This document shows positions 8,512 to 17,662 of a stretch of DNA of 56,846 bases, in pieces (position 1 is the first letter of the stretch; each line of letters begins with the position of its first letter). The DNA comes from an uncultured Clostridia bacterium (GTDB lineage Bacteria > Bacillota > Clostridia > TANB77 > CAG-508). The notes beneath the pieces are model-generated. The model was not told the origin of the DNA. It worked only from the letters and a program-made list of their open reading frames with translations, and made no database searches. The translations under genes were made by a program, and so were the position numbers. Where the stretch lies: contig CAKPKJ010000008.1 of the NCBI GenBank assembly GCA_934167445.1, forward strand, positions 1-56,846. The letters run 5' to 3'.

Positions 8512-9018
8512 TTAAACTAGCCCAGGTATTAAGTGAACTATAACTTTTTTATTATCCATATCAATGTTTTTTATAACATCTTCTATGGCTGGTAAAAGAA
8601 CTTGTTTTCCTAATTCATTTTTTACAACATATATATCGTTACTACCAGTATTATAAATATCCTCTAATTTTCCTAGGTATTCGTTATCATCTGTAAATAC
8701 ATCTAATCCTATCATATCTACTATGTAATATCTACCAGGTTCTAAAGGTTCTTCTGTTTCTCTATCTACTATCAAATAGCTATTTCGTAGTAAATCTGCT
8801 TGTTCTGGATTTTCTATACCTTCAAATTTTATTAATACCATATTTTTGTGATATTTTACTTCTTGAATTTTATATTCAGTTTGTCCTGATTTGTTTTTGA
8901 TATATATTTTTTCTAAATTGTTAAATCTTTCTATATTATCTGTAAATGGTTTTACTTTAACCATTCCTTTAATGCCAAAAGTATTTACAATTTGTCCAAT
9001 TTCAAGATATTTTGTCAT
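8512..9018 (-). CDS. rimM: 16S rRNA processing protein RimM
   Basis: RimM binds ribosomal protein S19 and assists 30S head maturation. The N-terminal part (YLEIGQIVNTFGIKGMVKV) and the C-terminal PRC barrel are present. I place the start at ATG 9016-9018 because GGAG sits nine bases before it. A TTG at 9033 gives five more residues but lacks a proper site. It follows khpA closely. Confidence 0.95.
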   Translation of the reverse strand: MTKYLEIGQIVNTFGIKGMVKVKPFTDNIERFNNLEKIYIKNKSGQTEYKIQEVKYHKNMVLIKFEGIENPEQADLLRNSYLIVDRETEEPLEPGRYYIVDMIGLDVFTDDNEYLGKLEDIYNTGSNDIYVVKNELGKQVLLPAIEDVIKNIDMDNKKVIVHLIPGLV

Positions 9019-9033
9019 ATTAATATACTCCAA

Positions 9034-9264
9034 TTATCCTATAAATTCGATTTGCACTTTTTTGTGCTCTTGTGTAGCTACAGATTTCATTATAGTACGA
9101 ATTGACTTTGCAAGTCTACCTTGTCTGCCAATTACTCTTCCCATATCTTCTTTAGCTACTTTAACTTCAAATGTTGTAGAATTTTCGTTGTCTACTTTTT
9201 TTATTTCAACAGCCTCTTTATTTTCTACTAAATTTAAAATCATTGTTTCTAAAAACTTTTCCAT
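9034..9264 (-). CDS. khpA: KH-domain RNA-binding protein KhpA
   Basis: A 76-residue single KH domain with the GxxG loop in GRVIGRQGRL, the family formerly called YlqC. KhpA is an RNA chaperone that in other Firmicutes pairs with KhpB/Jag and affects cell elongation. It lies between rpsP and rimM, the conserved position. Confidence 0.95.
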   Translation of the reverse strand: MEKFLETMILNLVENKEAVEIKKVDNENSTTFEVKVAKEDMGRVIGRQGRLAKSIRTIMKSVATQEHKKVQIEFIG

Positions 9265-9282
9265 AGTTTTCTTCCTTTCAAT

Positions 9283-9513
9283 TTATGCTTTTTCAATTAA
9301 AGCCTTAACTGTAGGAGTAGGTTTAGCACCATTTTTGATCCATTGTTCAACTTTTGCTTTATCTAAGTTTATTGTTCCTGGTTCTGTCATTGGATCATAA
9401 GTTCCTATTTTTTCAATTATTTTACCATCTCTTGGACTTCTAGAGTCTGCTACAACAATATGATAAAATGGAGCTTTTTTCTTTCCTTGTCTTTGTAATC
9501 TAATTTTTACCAT
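9283..9513 (-). CDS. rpsP: Ribosomal protein S16
   Basis: Seventy-six residues starting MVKIRLQRQGKKKAPFYHIV, with the family signature RDGKIIEKIGTYDPM. S16 helps assemble the 30S body. A strong AGGTG site precedes the ATG at 9513. Confidence 0.98.
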   Translation of the reverse strand: MVKIRLQRQGKKKAPFYHIVVADSRSPRDGKIIEKIGTYDPMTEPGTINLDKAKVEQWIKNGAKPTPTVKALIEKA

Positions 9514-9598
9514 TTAAATTCACCTCCGAAAATATTTTATATATATAATTTTTTTGCTATATGTTTATATAACAAACAAAGTTAATAACTAATTAAAA

Positions 9599-10951
9599 TT
9601 AAAATTTAAAGTTTTTTAATGTGTTTTCGTCTATGCCTTTCATCATTTTCTTAAGTCCACCCTTGTTGCTTTTCATTTGTTTCATCATTTTTTGTGTCAT
9701 TTCAAATGATTTTATAAATTTGTTTATTTCTTGTACTGATGTTCCACTTCCTCGTGCTATACGTTGTCTTCTGCTTCCATTTAAGATTCTTACATCTCTT
9801 TTTTCTGCTGTTGTCATTGAACATATTATTGCTTCGATTTTTACAAATTCTTTATCATCTATTTTGACATCTTTTAATTGATTCATTCCTGGAATCATTT
9901 TTAATAAAGATGAAAATGAACCCATTTTTTTGATTTGTCTTATTTGCGCTAAGTAATCGTCTAAGTCAAATTCTTTTTTTCTTAATTGTTTTTCTAGTTT
10001 TTCAGCCTCTTCTGCATCAAATGCTTCTTCTGCTTTTTCTATTACAGATAAAATGTCACCCATTCCTAATATTCTGCTTGCCATTCTATCTGGATGAAAA
10101 ACTTCTATATCACTTAACTTTTCACCTGTTGCTGCAAATTTTATTGGTTTTCCTGTTATTTTCTTTACTGATAAAGCACTACCACCACGTGTATCACCAT
10201 CTAATTTTGTTAATACTACTCCGTCTATTCCTAAAGCTTCATTAAATTTTTCTGCTACATTTACTGCGTCTTGACCTGTCATAGCATCTACTACAAGTAA
10301 TATTTCATGTGGTTTCACACCCGCTTTTACATTTTTTAATTCATCCATTAAGGCTTCATCTATATGTAAACGTCCTGCTGTATCTAATATAACTACATCA
10401 TTCATTTTTGACATTGCAACTGACATAGCTTGTTTTGCAATATGTACTACATCTTTAGAATTTTCATTACTATATACTGGTATATTTAGTTGTTTACCAA
10501 CTACTTGTAATTGTTGTATAGCTGCTGGTCTATAAATGTCACAAGCAACTAATAGTGGTTTTTTCCCTTGTTTTCTAAATAAGTTTGCAAGTTTTCCTGC
10601 TGTTGTTGTTTTACCAGAACCTTGTAATCCAACTAACATTATTACTGTTGGTGGATTTGGACTAAAGTTTACTCTGCTTTCTGTTCCTCCAAGTAGTTCT
10701 ACTAATTCATCTTTTACTATTTTAATTACTTGTTGTCCTGGTGTTAATGATTTTAATACATCTTGACCAAGGGCTTTTTCTCTAATTGTCTCTGTAAATT
10801 CTTTTACTATTTTGTAGTTTACATCTGCTTCTAAAAGTGCAAGTTTAACCTCTCTTAACATTTCTTTTAAATCTGATTCTGTTATTCTTGCTTTTCCTCT
10901 AATTTTTCTTGTTATTTCTTGTAATCTAGAAGATAATCCTTCAAAAGCCAT
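9599..10951 (-). CDS. ffh: Signal recognition particle protein Ffh
   Basis: Ffh is the SRP GTPase that delivers nascent membrane proteins to FtsY and SecYEG. The N domain is followed by the G domain (GLQGSGKTT, DTAGR, TKLDGDTRGG) and a Met-rich M domain containing the RNA-binding NGSRRQRIARGSGTS. Length (450) is normal. It lies 12 bases downstream of ylxM. Confidence 0.99.
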   Translation of the reverse strand: MAFEGLSSRLQEITRKIRGKARITESDLKEMLREVKLALLEADVNYKIVKEFTETIREKALGQDVLKSLTPGQQVIKIVKDELVELLGGTESRVNFSPNPPTVIMLVGLQGSGKTTTAGKLANLFRKQGKKPLLVACDIYRPAAIQQLQVVGKQLNIPVYSNENSKDVVHIAKQAMSVAMSKMNDVVILDTAGRLHIDEALMDELKNVKAGVKPHEILLVVDAMTGQDAVNVAEKFNEALGIDGVVLTKLDGDTRGGSALSVKKITGKPIKFAATGEKLSDIEVFHPDRMASRILGMGDILSVIEKAEEAFDAEEAEKLEKQLRKKEFDLDDYLAQIRQIKKMGSFSSLLKMIPGMNQLKDVKIDDKEFVKIEAIICSMTTAEKRDVRILNGSRRQRIARGSGTSVQEINKFIKSFEMTQKMMKQMKSNKGGLKKMMKGIDENTLKNFKF

Positions 10952-10963
10952 AATTTTTCTCCT

Positions 10964-11311
10964 TTACACTAAACAATTTAATTCTTTTTTTACATTTTCT
11001 AAAATACTTGCTACTTCATTATCTGTATAATCTTTTTGTATTTTTGTTAGTTCTAATAAAATTTCTTCTATTTTCTTTTCTTGATTTAACATCCTTTTCA
11101 TAAATAATAGCTTTTCTTCGTATTCGAAAAGTTTCTTTTCCCCCTTTTTAAGCATATCTCTAACAGCTTGTCTCGTAATGCCATGATTTTCTGCAATTTC
11201 TGATAAAGATAAATCATTGTTGTAGTAATCATCTATGAATTCTAATTGCTTTTCACTCAATAATTTTCCATATAATTGGCATAATATACTGATTTCGACA
11301 TTTTTTTCCAT
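10964..11311 (-). CDS. ylxM: YlxM/UPF0122 helix-turn-helix protein, SRP-associated
   Basis: A 115-residue protein with a sigma-70 region 4-like helix-turn-helix (YYNNDLSLSEIAENHGITRQ at about 29-48). YlxM proteins are encoded upstream of ffh in Firmicutes and associate with SRP in streptococci. First gene of the operon, with a promoter at 11346-11374. Confidence 0.95.
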   Translation of the reverse strand: MEKNVEISILCQLYGKLLSEKQLEFIDDYYNNDLSLSEIAENHGITRQAVRDMLKKGEKKLFEYEEKLLFMKRMLNQEKKIEEILLELTKIQKDYTDNEVASILENVKKELNCLV

Positions 11312-11345
11312 GTGATTACCTCTTTTCTTTTTGTAATGCTAATAT

Positions 11346-11374
11346 ACTTTACACCTTTTTTGCCTATTTGTCAA
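11346..11374 (-). promoter_or_regulatory. Promoter of the ylxM-ffh-rplS operon
   Basis: TTGACA at 11369-11374 and TAAAGT at 11346-11351 with a 17-base spacer, 35 bases before the ylxM start. The -10 box is imperfect. Confidence 0.55.
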
Positions 11375-11412
11375 GTGTTTTTAGCAAATTATGCGTAAAA
11401 TCAGAAAAAAAT

Positions 11413-11436
11413 AAGAGAGGGAATTTTCCCTCTCTT
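11413..11436 (-). terminator. Terminator of the Nudix gene
   Basis: AAGAGAGGG/CCCTCTCTT stem with a short loop, followed on the minus strand by a run of seven T. Confidence 0.85.
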
Positions 11437-11470
11437 ACAATCTTTCTGGATATGTGGCCTTTTTAAGCTA

Positions 11471-12154
11471 TTACATCCAAAGATTTTTAGAAACAATATC
11501 CTCTAGAATAGGTCTATTGTTTGGAAACACTTTGTCATGAGCTATCAATTGATTGATTTGGTCAAAACTCATCCATTGCAAGGATTTCGTCTCATGCTTG
11601 TCAACATTGTGGGAAGCTTTTTTGCATTTTTCAACTGGTACTTTAAAAACCACCACCGTATGATAAACTATATCACCATTTGGATATCTGGTAATATGTT
11701 TTGGTCCTGCATATACATTGCAAAGTTCTAAGCTACCTTCTTCTACTATATATGCGGTTTCTTGCAGCAACTCATTTTCTGCACACATTTGATAGCTTTC
11801 TCCAGCTTCAATACCTCCTCCAGGTAATCCATATTGGCAAAAATCAATTCGTTCTTGCAATAGAACTTCAAACAGCCCCTTAGAATTTGTCCTATACACA
11901 ACAACTCCTGTCCCAGGAACATGCATAGGAAGATTTCCAACTTGATTTCTCATTGTTTGCACATAATTGCAATCAGTATCAATTGGCTTTCCTGTCCTAA
12001 TGGAATAATATTGCTCATCCTTGAACACCGCTTCTATTGCATATACAATAATAGCTCCTGTTTTCGGATCAACATCATATCCCGTTATCTTGGTCTTCTC
12101 GCCTTCTTTCTCAAAGTACTTGTCCCGAAGTTCAAAAACAGTTGTCATTTCCAT
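11471..12154 (-). CDS. Nudix hydrolase-like protein with divergent Nudix box
   Basis: A 227-residue protein with a Nudix fold from about residue 78. The box at 112-135 keeps the GGGIEAGE start, but the REUxEExGU part reads NELLQETAY, so Arg, one Glu and Gly are replaced. Metal-dependent pyrophosphohydrolase activity is therefore uncertain. The N-terminal 75 residues are unassigned. Base composition is visibly less AT-rich than in flanking genes, which suggests horizontal transfer. It stands alone with its own terminator. Substrate unknown. Confidence 0.75.
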   Translation of the reverse strand: MEMTTVFELRDKYFEKEGEKTKITGYDVDPKTGAIIVYAIEAVFKDEQYYSIRTGKPIDTDCNYVQTMRNQVGNLPMHVPGTGVVVYRTNSKGLFEVLLQERIDFCQYGLPGGGIEAGESYQMCAENELLQETAYIVEEGSLELCNVYAGPKHITRYPNGDIVYHTVVVFKVPVEKCKKASHNVDKHETKSLQWMSFDQINQLIAHDKVFPNNRPILEDIVSKNLWM

Positions 12155-12227
12155 TTTGTACTCTCCTATCTTTAGGTACCTACGTCTTGCATTTTAGCAC
12201 AATACATTTAATTTATTGGTCAAAAAA

Positions 12228-12262
12228 ATGACTTACAAAAATAAAATTGCAAGTCACTTTTT
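12228..12262 (-). terminator. Terminator of the small membrane protein gene
   Basis: AAGTGACTTGC pairs with a GTAAGTCATTT arm (one G-T pair), followed by a T-run on the minus strand just after the stop at 12271. Confidence 0.65.
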
Positions 12263-12270
12263 GTCGATTA

Positions 12271-12468
12271 TTATTTTATTGCTATAATTAGCGCGTATGC
12301 AGCTGTTCCTAGCACAATTAGTCCTAAAGCCGCAACGATTGTTAATAGTACTGTTGCTGCTGGGCTAAGTTTAGAATGTTTTCCTTTACGTTTTACTTGT
12401 TTAAATTCTTCTGGTTTAGAATTTTCTTTTTTTTCTTCTAATACTTCCTCTTTATTGTTTTCCTCCAT
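12271..12468 (-). CDS. Small single-pass membrane protein
   Basis: Sixty-five residues: a highly charged Glu/Lys-rich N-terminal half (1-34), then one membrane helix (about 36-63). There is no signal cleavage site, so a cytoplasmic charged tail with a C-terminal membrane anchor is likely. AAAGGAG precedes ATG 12468 at good spacing. No family recognised. Confidence 0.6.
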   Translation of the reverse strand: MEENNKEEVLEEKKENSKPEEFKQVKRKGKHSKLSPAATVLLTIVAALGLIVLGTAAYALIIAIK

Positions 12469-12635
12469 ATTTATTTCTCCTTTGTTCTTTTATTTAGCAA
12501 TATTGTATTATACTTTTTTTATTTTGTCTACATTTTTAGAAAATTTTGTCGCAGATAATTTATTACAGTAAATTTATACTAATTATCTATTATTTTTATG
12601 AGCCTAATACCGGTTTTGATTTAATAAAAACATCT

Positions 12636-15056
12636 TTATTTTCTAAGTTCTGCTTTGAATTTTTCTTCTAATTCTTTTGTTATTTCTTCCATTACAGGAT
12701 TGATTTCATCATCTGATAAGCTCTTTGTTTTATCTCTAAAGATTAAGCTATATGCTACACTCTTTTTATTTTCGCCTATTTTTTCATCTCTATAAATATC
12801 AAATAGCTTTAATTCTTCTAGACCTTTTTGACCTTTTAATAATCTCTTGCATTTTTTTGTTATTGCTTTTTCAATATCACCAACTTGAACATCTTCATCT
12901 ACTATTACAGCAATATCTCTTTCTGCTGCTGGGAATTTTGGAACTTCTGTATATTTTTTATTTGCTTTTGAATATTTTACTATTTTTGTAATATTTATTT
13001 CTGCTAGATATACCCTTTTGTTTATTTCATAATTCATTAATACTTCTGGATGAACCTCTCCAAATGTTGCAATTGTGTCTATCCCTACTTTTAAGTTTGC
13101 ACATCTTCCTGGATGATATGATTCATTTGTTGTTTCTCTTTCAATATCATAACGATTTACATTAGCAGCTTCTAATATATTTTCTACTAATCCTTTTAAT
13201 GTATAGAAATCAACATCTTCTCCATACATTCCTATTGTTAAAATATTTTCTTGTAGTGGAACTTCTCCTTTTTCAACTTGATTATCTATATTTTTATAAT
13301 TTCTTGATATATCAAATAGTTTTACATTTTGATTTTTCTTATTGTTATTTCCTGCTAAAATTTGCATCATACTTGGAATTGTAGTAGGTCTCATTAATTT
13401 AAATTCGTCACCCAATGGATTTATAATTGTAATTGCATTATCTATTAATTCTTTTTTTATTTTTGATTTTTCTAAATCTTTTTCACTTAAAAATCCATAT
13501 GTGTATATTTCAGAAAGTCCATTTGTTACTAATATTTCTTGAATTTTATTCTCTATTTTTTGTTCTTTAGTTCTAACGCCTATTGTTGTTCCAGCTCTAA
13601 CTAAAGTTGTTTCTAATTTATCATAACCATAAAATCTTGCAATTTCCTCTGCTATGTCTGCTACAAATTCTAAATCCATTCTAAAATATGGTGCTATTGC
13701 CATATCATTTTCCACTTTTATATCTAGTTTTTCTAATATGTTTATCATTTCTTGTTTTGATATGTTTGTTCCTAATAATGTATTTATTTTATCTACATCT
13801 AATTTTATTTTGTTTATTTTTTGTTTTGTTGGATATACATCAATTTTTCCTTCTACAACGTCTCCTGCTCCTAAAAGTTCAACTAATTCGACTGCTCTGT
13901 TTATTGCTCTTAATGTATTTTCTGATGATAATCCTTTTTCATAACGTGCTGAACTTTCTGTTCTTAATCCTACTTTTTTGGCAGTTTTTCTGATATTTCC
14001 ACCATAAAACATTGCAGATTCAAATACTACTGTTTGTGTATCTTTTTCAATTTCTGAATTTAATCCACCCATTACACCTGCTATTGCAACTGCTTTTTTA
14101 TCATCTGCTATTACTAGGTCGTTTTCATCTAATACTCTTTCTGTTTCATCTAATGTTGTAATTTTTTCTCCATTTTTGGCTCTTCTTACTGTAATGTGTT
14201 TTTCACTAATTGAATTTATGTCAAATGCATGCATTGGTTGGCCCATTTCTAACATTACATAATTTGTGATATCCACTATATTATTTATACTTCTTATTCC
14301 ACAGGCTTTTAATCTTTTTTTCATCCAATCTGGAGATGGCCCAACTTTAACGTTTTTTACTACTCTGGCTATATATCTATAACATAATTCTGGTGCTGTT
14401 ATATCTACTGTTAATCCTTCTATTTCTTTTTTATTTGGTATTTGTAATTCGTCTATATTTTTTCTTGGATTTTTAAATGGTTTATCTAGTGATGCAGCTG
14501 TTTCTCTTCCTAGTCCTTCTATTGATAAGCAATCTGGTCTATTAGGAGTAATTTCGAAATCTATTATTTCTTCTTTTAAGTCTAATACTTCTACAATATC
14601 TTTTCCTAAATCTTTTTCATATTTTTTTCCTAATATCATTATTCCATCTTCAATTTGTTCTGGATAATCGCTTATACTAAGATTTAATTCTCCTACAGAA
14701 CACATCATTCCACAAGATTCTATGCCTCTTAGTTTTCCTGTTTTTATTTTTACTCCATTTGGCAATTCTGCACCATCTTTTGCAACAGGTATTATATCAT
14801 TTACTTTTATATTATTTGCACCTGTTACTATTTGTAAAATGTTGTTTCCTACATCAACTTTTGTTATTACTAATTTGTCTGCATCTGGATGTTTTTCTAT
14901 TTCTAATATTTTTCCAACTACAACATTTTTTATGTCATTTCCTTTTTGAATAACTTCTTCTACTTTTGACCCTGTCATTGTTAGAATATCTCCTAATTCT
15001 AAACAATTCACGTCTATATCACTATATTCTTGTAACCATTCTAAACTTGCTTTCAT
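12636..15056 (-). CDS. pheT: Phenylalanyl-tRNA synthetase beta subunit
   Basis: PheT forms an alpha2-beta2 enzyme with PheS. Visible are the N-terminal tRNA-binding OB domain (about 40-155, beginning VVGKILEIEKHPDADKLV), B3/B4 editing domain, B5, the catalytic-like core and the C-terminal anticodon-binding FDX-ACB domain. I start at ATG 15054-15056 (MKASLEWLQEY), which has AAAGGA upstream and matches the family. Upstream in-frame codons would add 29 unconserved residues. Part of the phenylalanine T-box operon. Confidence 0.97.
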   Translation of the reverse strand: MKASLEWLQEYSDIDVNCLELGDILTMTGSKVEEVIQKGNDIKNVVVGKILEIEKHPDADKLVITKVDVGNNILQIVTGANNIKVNDIIPVAKDGAELPNGVKIKTGKLRGIESCGMMCSVGELNLSISDYPEQIEDGIMILGKKYEKDLGKDIVEVLDLKEEIIDFEITPNRPDCLSIEGLGRETAASLDKPFKNPRKNIDELQIPNKKEIEGLTVDITAPELCYRYIARVVKNVKVGPSPDWMKKRLKACGIRSINNIVDITNYVMLEMGQPMHAFDINSISEKHITVRRAKNGEKITTLDETERVLDENDLVIADDKKAVAIAGVMGGLNSEIEKDTQTVVFESAMFYGGNIRKTAKKVGLRTESSARYEKGLSSENTLRAINRAVELVELLGAGDVVEGKIDVYPTKQKINKIKLDVDKINTLLGTNISKQEMINILEKLDIKVENDMAIAPYFRMDLEFVADIAEEIARFYGYDKLETTLVRAGTTIGVRTKEQKIENKIQEILVTNGLSEIYTYGFLSEKDLEKSKIKKELIDNAITIINPLGDEFKLMRPTTIPSMMQILAGNNNKKNQNVKLFDISRNYKNIDNQVEKGEVPLQENILTIGMYGEDVDFYTLKGLVENILEAANVNRYDIERETTNESYHPGRCANLKVGIDTIATFGEVHPEVLMNYEINKRVYLAEINITKIVKYSKANKKYTEVPKFPAAERDIAVIVDEDVQVGDIEKAITKKCKRLLKGQKGLEELKLFDIYRDEKIGENKKSVAYSLIFRDKTKSLSDDEINPVMEEITKELEEKFKAELRK

Positions 15057-15081
15057 TTGCTTTCTTCCTTTCGTTTTTGTT

Positions 15082-15408
15082 TTATCTATCCATTTCTGTT
15101 TGTCTGTTTTGTGCCACATATTTTTCAGCTGCTTTATATCTTTCATCTATACTTTTATCTTGAACTATATTTAGTAATTGATTTTTTACTCCTGAATTTT
15201 GTAACATTCCATTTTCTGTTATTTGATTTTTAAATTGTGCTCTTCTTTCTTGAAAATTATTAATTCTTTTCTTTGTTTCATTTTCAGAAATTAATTGAAA
15301 CCCTCCTGGTACTTCAACAAAGGAATAACTTTCTCCTTTATTTTTATTTGCATATTTTAACGCTTCTTCTGGTGTGTATATTTTTGTTCTTCTACTAAAA
15401 AGTCCCAC
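15082..15408 (-). CDS. Conserved small protein of unknown function between pheS and pheT
   Basis: A 108-residue soluble, basic and polar protein starting at GTG 15408 after GGAGAG. It has the segment SFVEVPGGFQL and predicted helices after residue 45. I recognise no family. It lies inside the T-box operon between pheS and pheT, so it should be induced when charged tRNA-Phe is low. Confidence 0.65.
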   Translation of the reverse strand: MGLFSRRTKIYTPEEALKYANKNKGESYSFVEVPGGFQLISENETKKRINNFQERRAQFKNQITENGMLQNSGVKNQLLNIVQDKSIDERYKAAEKYVAQNRQTEMDR

Positions 15409-15482
15409 TTAAACAACTCTCCTTTAAATTATCAAATTTTTGATTTATTTTAATACATTTAGCAATTTGCCATTTTCTTTTG

Positions 15483-16502
15483 TTAAAATTGTTTTAAAAA
15501 TCTAACATCATTTTCATATAATAATCTCATATCTTCTATTCCGAATTTTGCCATTGCAATTCTTTCTACTCCAAATCCAAAGGCAAATCCTGTGTATACA
15601 TCTGGGTCTATTCCACAATTTTTGAATACATTTGGGTGAACCATTCCACAGCCTAATAGTTCAATCCAACCTTCTCCTTTACATACTCTACAGCCTTTTC
15701 CGCCACATACAAAGCAAGAAACATCTGCCTCTGCACTTGGTTCTGTAAATGGAAAATGATGTGGTCTAAAACGAATTTTAGTATTTTCTCCTAAACATTT
15801 TTTTGCAAACATTTCTAGAGTTCCTTTTAGGTCTGTCATTGATATATTTTTGTCTACAACTAATCCTTCTATTTGATGGAATACTGGTGAATGTGTTGCA
15901 TCTACACTATCTGAACGATAAACAGCACCTGGACAAATTATTTTTATTGGTGGCTCTTGATTTTCCATAACTCTAGCTTGTACTGGTGATGTTTGGCTTC
16001 TTAGAACCACATCATCTGTAATATAAAAAGTATCTTGAATATCTCTTGCTGGATGGTCTGGAGGTGTGTTTAGTTTATCAAAATTATATATGGCTTTTTC
16101 TACTTCTGGGCCATCTGCTATTTTATATCCCATACCTAAAAATATTTCTTCAACTTCTTTTATTATTTGTGTTATTGGATGTAATGAACCTAATTCTATT
16201 TTTTTGCTTGGTTCTGTTATATCTATTTTTTCAGTTAAAAGTCTTTTTTCTAGTTCTTTCTTTTTAAAATTTTCTTCTTTTTCTGTAAATAATTCATTTA
16301 GTTTATCTCTAACTTGGTTTACCAAACCACCTATAATAGGTCTTTCTTCTGGAGCCAATGCTCCCATTCCTCTTAACACTGTTGTCAATTCACCTTTTTT
16401 ACCCAAATATTTTACCTTTAATTCATTTAGTTCCTTTTGAGTTGTACAATTTTCAATTTCTTTAATAGATTGTTTTTTGATTTTCTCAATTTTTTCTTTC
16501 AT
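15483..16502 (-). CDS. pheS: Phenylalanyl-tRNA synthetase alpha subunit
   Basis: PheS carries the class II catalytic site. The N-terminal coiled coil (1-85) is followed by the core, with HPARDIQDTFY, the motif 2 region RSDSVDATHSPVFHQIEGLV, and motif 3 GFGVERIAMAKFG. A Cys cluster FVCGGKGCRVCKGEGW (about 265-280) is a zinc-like insertion found in many bacterial PheS. ATG 16500-16502 has AAAGGA at proper spacing. An ATG four codons upstream overlaps that site. Confidence 0.98.
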   Translation of the reverse strand: MKEKIEKIKKQSIKEIENCTTQKELNELKVKYLGKKGELTTVLRGMGALAPEERPIIGGLVNQVRDKLNELFTEKEENFKKKELEKRLLTEKIDITEPSKKIELGSLHPITQIIKEVEEIFLGMGYKIADGPEVEKAIYNFDKLNTPPDHPARDIQDTFYITDDVVLRSQTSPVQARVMENQEPPIKIICPGAVYRSDSVDATHSPVFHQIEGLVVDKNISMTDLKGTLEMFAKKCLGENTKIRFRPHHFPFTEPSAEADVSCFVCGGKGCRVCKGEGWIELLGCGMVHPNVFKNCGIDPDVYTGFAFGFGVERIAMAKFGIEDMRLLYENDVRFLKQF

Positions 16503-16611
16503 TATAAAATTCATCCTTTCGTTTTTTATCTACATATTGTGGCTTTTTTTGCCTTATTTATATTTTAGTGTATTAAATTTCCAAAGTAATTATATTCTTG
16601 TTTATATATTT

Positions 16612-16932
16612 TTAATATGGCTTAAATGTTTTTGTTTCTTTATATTTTCCATATTGATTTCCTTCATATTTTTCAATTCTGCTTTGTTGTAATAATGCTG
16701 TTCGATTTTTCTTAGCTTTTCTTTTTAATTTTACCATTATTTTATGAAATACATTTTCATTAGTTTTAAAATAATATGTAACAATGTATACTCCAAATTC
16801 ATTTAAATTTATATCTACATCAACAATTTTATTAGCAAATTCTTTTTTTGTATTTTCAATGCTTTGTAATATTTCTTGATTGCTATAAAGGTTTGAAGCA
16901 AAATAATTTTCTACAACTTTTTCTTTTCTCAT
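16612..16932 (-). CDS. Small protein of unknown function, first gene after the Phe T-box
   Basis: A 106-residue basic, mixed alpha/beta protein (central FGVYIVTYYFKTNENVFHKIMV strands, Lys/Arg-rich end) with no membrane segment and no family I recognise. Start ATG 16932 lies 18 bases after the T-box terminator stem, with AAGGA before it. Its place implies tRNA-Phe-dependent expression together with pheS. Confidence 0.6.
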   Translation of the reverse strand: MRKEKVVENYFASNLYSNQEILQSIENTKKEFANKIVDVDINLNEFGVYIVTYYFKTNENVFHKIMVKLKRKAKKNRTALLQQSRIEKYEGNQYGKYKETKTFKPY

Positions 16933-16954
16933 ATTTTCACATCCTTAAAATCTA

Positions 16955-17212
16955 AAAAGCCACTCCCTCCTACTTTTTAGGACGAAATGGCTCTTATCTT
17001 TTTCGTGGTACCACCTAATTTTATTAGTTCTTTACTAACCTCATTAAAGTTTTAACGGTGCAACCGCCTTTTCCTACTGATACTTCAAAAAAGGACCTAA
17101 AAAGTGAAATTTCTATATATTTATTTAAATGACTTTCAGCCTTGGTCATCTTCTCTTTTGCTTACCTAATATATATACTTTGCTTTTTAATTGGTTTTTC
17201 TGTCTGTCACTT
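16955..17212 (-). promoter_or_regulatory. T-box riboswitch, tRNA-Phe responsive
   Basis: The leader contains the T-box core AGGTGGTACCACG (around 17003-17015), which pairs with the NCCA end of uncharged tRNA. Stem I closes with AAAAAGTG/CACTTTTT, and TTC lies directly before CACTTTTT in the specifier position, giving a Phe codon. Downstream is a hairpin of GCCA/TGGC with an inner CCT/AGG and a T-run, the terminator. It controls the 106-residue gene, pheS, the 108-residue gene and pheT. Confidence 0.92.
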
Positions 17213-17216
17213 TTTT

Positions 17217-17245
17217 ATTTTACCACTTTTTTATAGCAAATTCAA
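17217..17245 (-). promoter_or_regulatory. Promoter of the Phe T-box operon
   Basis: TTGAAT (17240-17245), a 17-base spacer and TAAAAT (17217-17222) just before stem I. Confidence 0.65.
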
Positions 17246-17475
17246 GGCTTTTTAATCATTTTATTACTATTTATAATACTAAATCTTTTCTCTAGCTCTT
17301 TATAACACATAAAATCCATTCTTATATAATAGTAGTAACGTTAATAATCGTTATATTATTCAATTTCCATCTCTAAAAGTTTCCATTTCGTTGTATGCTT
17401 TTACTTTAATTATACTTTTATTATCTAATTCTATTTCAAATTGTACTTAAATTTTTTCTTCGTAAAAGCAAAAAA

Positions 17476-17591
17476 GACACCACTTTGGTGGTGCCATATT
17501 AATAGCGTTTTAAAAGCCTTCCCCAAAATGTTCTTTGAACTTTTGGGCAGGCTCTTGGTAAATTCCTACTTAACGTCTAAAGTCGTTAAGT
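17476..17591 (-). terminator. Three consecutive hairpins with terminator downstream of the second prepilin gene
   Basis: On the minus strand after the stop at 17663 come ACTTAACG/CGTTAAGT (17568-17591), a long stem AGCCT..CCAAAA..GTTC/GAAC..TTTTGG..AGGCT (17515-17553) and GGCACCAC/GTGGTGTC followed by six T (17476-17495). The last is a clear Rho-independent terminator. The first two leave a structured 3' region of about 170 bases. The 250 bases to its left, up to the T-box promoter, hold no gene that I can see. Confidence 0.7.
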
Positions 17592-17662
17592 CTCTTGTTC
17601 AATTTTGTCTTTTTAAAATAGTTCCTCTAAAATGTCTAATTCCTCGATGTCAGCATTCAGTT

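Noticed and set aside
17441..17660. DGR template repeat in the spacer after the second prepilin
   Set aside because: The spacer has hairpins and a terminator but lacks the VR anchors and AAC-rich codons.
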